From: Acidobacteriota bacterium
Lineage (GTDB): Bacteria; Acidobacteriota; Terriglobia; Terriglobales; Acidobacteriaceae
Direction: 5' to 3'
Assembly (NCBI GenBank): GCA_021802085.1
Contig: JAKAAZ010000174.1
Span: 1-7,853 of the forward strand
Length of the DNA: 7,853 nt
Shown here: piece after piece, positions 5,974-7,853 of the stretch
How positions within the stretch are numbered: position 1 is the first letter of the stretch
Layout: each line of letters opens with the position of its first letter
Program-made: the position numbers and the translations under genes
Notes under the pieces: generated by a model
The model's input: only the letters and a program-made list of their open reading frames with translations
Database searches by the model: none
What the model was told of the DNA's origin: nothing

Positions 5974-6062
5974 ACCGGAATTTACCCTGAGCCCAGCCGA
6001 AGGGTCTCTGAACGGCAAACTCCTCACGAGGCGGATGGCAACAGAGCCGAACAGATTTTATA

Positions 6063-6268
6063 GCGGATTTACAGTTTATATAGTCATTTGTGGTGGAGAG
6101 TCATTCTGAACGGAGGTCGGTCGCCTGGGCGACGCGACCGAAGTGAAGAATCCAGACGATATCCGCATCGTACACACCGCCATCACCCCTGGATTCTTGT
6201 CGCTGCGGCGACCCGCGGCGACCTCAGAATGACTCCTCTCATTTTGAAACCAGTATCTGCAAATCCGC
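6063..6268 (+). repeat. MITE-like repeat, copy B (most complete)
   Basis: It starts GCGGATTTACAG (6063-6074) and ends CTGCAAATCCGC (6257-6268), terminal inverted repeats of 12 bases with one mismatch. Nested inside are GAGTCATTCTGA (near 6099) and TCAGAATGACTC (near 6226), the same inner arms as in 3228-3472. GC-rich stems such as GTCGC-CTGG-GCGAC lie in the interior. It has no coding capacity of its own. The right end is one base from the stop codon of the secreted-protein gene at 6270. A transposase supplied elsewhere would be needed for movement; the IS200 enzyme is not an obvious partner because the ends differ. Confidence 0.8.
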
Positions 6269-6269
6269 C

Positions 6270-7358
6270 CTATTGCGGCACCCCACTTTCCTCCAGCGTG
6301 ACCGAATTCAGGATGCGCTGGAAGATCACGATGTGCAGATTGATATGGCTTGCCAGGTCGGGCACAAATTCCTCGATCAGGTTGCCCGATGGGCTGATGG
6401 CGAACGCCAGTGCCAGCCGCTGCGCGGTACTCCCGAATCCCTGCCGGTTCGGCCCCGGCACAAACGTGTTGCTCACAGCCGCCGTGGCAGCCCCGCCCAC
6501 GAAATTGGCGTAGTTGAACATCGGCCGCCCGGTGTAGCTCTGGGTCCATGCAATCTGCACAATGGCATGCACAATCCTGCGCTTGATCGGCAGGAACGGC
6601 TCCCGATGATAGTGCGGGTCCTGGTGTGCCAGCGAAGGCACCAGGAACGTGCCCAAAAACTCGCCCGTCAGATCCTCTGTCATACTGACCCCGGCATACT
6701 TCGCAATTCCCATCGCGCCCGCTCCATAGGGAGTGTGGGAGTCTGTTGCAATGCTGAACGCAGAGTCGCCGCCGATGGTCATCAAGTTGAAGGGGTCGAT
6801 GATGTCTTTCACCGCCGACCGCAGATTGTCGCGCGCCGTCAGCGGAACCACGTCCGGGTTTTTCAGATACCGCGCGAATGGCAACGAAACTTCCCGGCAG
6901 CACATATCCGGCGTCGTCAGCGGGCACGCATTTCTGGGGCACGCGTTGTGCAATGCGGGAGCAGCGCCAGGAATGGCCTGCAGGTATGCGGTGCTGGATG
7001 AAAGCGCCGGACCAATCGTTTCTCTTTGTGCCCGCCGGGCGAAGGTTTGTTGCCACTCCGGACTGGTCTCCCCCAGGGCTGCGATCTGCTCCGGATTCCC
7101 TAGCGAACTGGAGACCTCCGCCGTCCGCCTCGGAACTGCTTCCAGAGTCTCTGGCGCGACAGTTCCGCGAACCCACGCCGATTCCAGGGCACCATCGAAA
7201 CCAAAGCCGTCGCTGTTTCGATCCGCGGAAGTCGAAGGCCGCGCCTTCTCAACCACTTGCGCCGGGGAGGGAGCATCGGGCAACTGCGCCGCGATTCCCG
7301 GCGGCATCAACAGGGCCAGCACAGTCACGCCTTGGATCACCAGTGCTCTCTGTAGCAT
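6270..7358 (-). CDS. Secreted acidobacterial protein of unknown function, DPRY-like family
   Basis: The 362-aa protein has no function I can name. From the methionine at 7358 it opens with a clean Sec signal, MLQRALVIQGVTVLALLMPPGIAA, cut before QLPDAPS, a typical acidobacterial mature start. An in-frame ATG at 7412 would add 18 polar residues; ribosome sites are weak for both. Residues 35-135 are low in order. Four cysteines cluster at 140, 145, 153 and 154. The conserved-looking part covers residues 185-335: DPFNLMTIGG, YGAGAMGIAKYAGVSMTED, FLVPSLAHQDPHYH, FNYANFVGGAATAAVSN and GNLIEEF. I recall a family in Acidobacteriota with LPSLLHxDPRYF and FN-x3-GN-x2-A-x-ISN motifs that fits this. The next gene upstream is a paralogue on the same strand. 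The repeat at 6063-6268 begins one base after the stop. Confidence 0.8.
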   Translation of the reverse strand: MLQRALVIQGVTVLALLMPPGIAAQLPDAPSPAQVVEKARPSTSADRNSDGFGFDGALESAWVRGTVAPETLEAVPRRTAEVSSSLGNPEQIAALGETSPEWQQTFARRAQRETIGPALSSSTAYLQAIPGAAPALHNACPRNACPLTTPDMCCREVSLPFARYLKNPDVVPLTARDNLRSAVKDIIDPFNLMTIGGDSAFSIATDSHTPYGAGAMGIAKYAGVSMTEDLTGEFLGTFLVPSLAHQDPHYHREPFLPIKRRIVHAIVQIAWTQSYTGRPMFNYANFVGGAATAAVSNTFVPGPNRQGFGSTAQRLALAFAISPSGNLIEEFVPDLASHINLHIVIFQRILNSVTLEESGVPQ

Positions 7359-7606
7359 TCCCCGGTCCGTTATCGATAGATTAGACTCGCGCGAAAGGGG
7401 AAAGCGATGCATGCATCTTCATCGTTACCACCCTCGGCTGGATACTCCAGGCACAGGGCCTCGAACTGTCTCTAACTATCTCTAACATACGACCATATTT
7501 GCGACGAAAAAGCTGCATCCCCTCACCCGCTATGCGCCCGATTCGGTTCAACCGAAAATTCCTGCCCCTTCGACAGCCATCCGCCAACGGAGAAGGATCG
7601 CGCCGG
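7359..7606. other. Intergenic region between the paralogous secreted-protein genes
   Basis: No gene is supported in these 248 bases. TCTCTAAC occurs twice ten bases apart (near 7470-7487). A hairpin GGATCGC-loop-GCGATCC (7595-7601 and 7612-7618) straddles the stop codon of the upstream gene, which falls in its loop; without a T run it is at best a weak terminator. Confidence 0.4.
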
Positions 7607-7853
7607 TCAGTGCGATCCGCTGCCCGTGGGCGAACTTGACTGCTTGCCGTTGGCAAACCCAGGCACATTCGAAGTGAATGGCCGCGATAGAAATTCGCGC
7701 AACAGATTTCCCACTACGTCCCCGGCGGTAACGATTCCAGCATCTCGAAACGTCAGGCTCGCGCTCCTGTCGCTGGGTGCCCGGTAGACATTCGAAACGC
7801 CGGCCGTGATGAAGTTCCCCAGCACATGCGAGTAGTTCGGCTCCGTCTCCCCG
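7607..7853 (-). CDS. C-terminal part of a second secreted DPRY-like family protein (truncated by window edge)
   Basis: The open frame runs off the window end and carries the last 81 residues, beginning GETEPNYSHVLGNFITAG. Its pattern lines up with residues 281-331 of the neighbouring protein: PNYSHVLGNFITAGVSNVY against FNYANFVGGAATAAVSNTF, then a DR or NR, and finally GNLLREF against GNLIEEF. The two are therefore paralogues in tandem, 248 bp apart on the same strand. The tail after LSRPF is Ser/Gly-rich. The true start and the signal peptide lie outside the window. An internal GTG at 7825 should not be taken as the start, because the upstream codons are clearly part of the family motif. Confidence 0.75.
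   Translation of the reverse strand, partial: GETEPNYSHVLGNFITAGVSNVYRAPSDRSASLTFRDAGIVTAGDVVGNLLREFLSRPFTSNVPGFANGKQSSSPTGSGSH

Noticed and set aside
6076..7176. 366-codon minus-strand open frame
   Set aside because: It lies in another frame of the secreted-protein gene 6270-7358 and extends into the repeat; it has no signal peptide or family motif.
6733..7485. 250-codon plus-strand open frame
   Set aside because: It is antisense to the secreted-protein gene, and its Ser/Arg-rich sequence matches no family I know.
7381..7668. 95-codon minus-strand open frame between the paralogues
   Set aside because: It overlaps the end of the partial upstream gene in another frame, is Arg-rich and has no ribosome site.

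Overview
The window looks like a chromosomal segment from an acidobacterium (class Terriglobia or a relative). This rests on three things. Dispersed intergenic repeats carry GTCATTCTGA-type ends and the GCGCAGCGAAGGATC-type core that I associate with these genomes. There are secreted proteins whose mature N-terminus reads LPDAPS. There is a large radical SAM enzyme of the kind linked to membrane-spanning lipids. No 16S or other taxonomic marker is present, so the placement is an inference. All host genes with good support lie on the minus strand; the only plus-strand gene is a transposase.

Left part (1-1060): a gene-poor stretch of lower GC with a possible frameshifted gene remnant on the minus strand (192-455), followed by an apparently intact IS200-type insertion sequence (about 454-1060). 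The element has one gene, a 147-aa HUH/Y1 transposase, bounded by two strong hairpins. An unusual run of further stem-loops centred on C(T)TTCAG lies between the stop codon and the right-end hairpin.

Middle (1093-3240): a secreted protein of unknown function (1284-1859) lies downstream of mutY (1947-3056), the adenine glycosylase that repairs 8-oxoG:A mispairs, probably in one transcript. A hairpin lies upstream of mutY, and a strong bidirectional terminator (3192-3236) separates mutY from the next gene.

Centre (3475-5586): a 703-aa radical SAM protein with an N-terminal rubredoxin-like metal site, a CX3CX2C cluster motif and extra conserved-looking cysteines. It matches the architecture of archaeal tetraether synthase (Tes) and the bacterial membrane-spanning lipid synthases (Mss). 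It stands alone with its own terminator and is the most interesting gene here: a candidate for tail-to-tail joining of fatty acyl chains into iso-diabolic-acid-type membrane-spanning lipids.

Right part (5587-7853): a gene-free stretch with repeats, then two tandem secreted proteins of one acidobacterial family (6270-7358, and 7607 to the window edge), which share an NYxxxxG...VSN...N-L-x-EF pattern.

The main non-coding discovery is a family of three diverged, MITE-like repeats (1093-1232, 3228-3472, 6063-6268). Their ends are GCGGATTT/AAATCCGC, or degraded forms of these, and they carry nested inverted arms. Two of them end 1-2 bp from the stop codon of a neighbouring gene.
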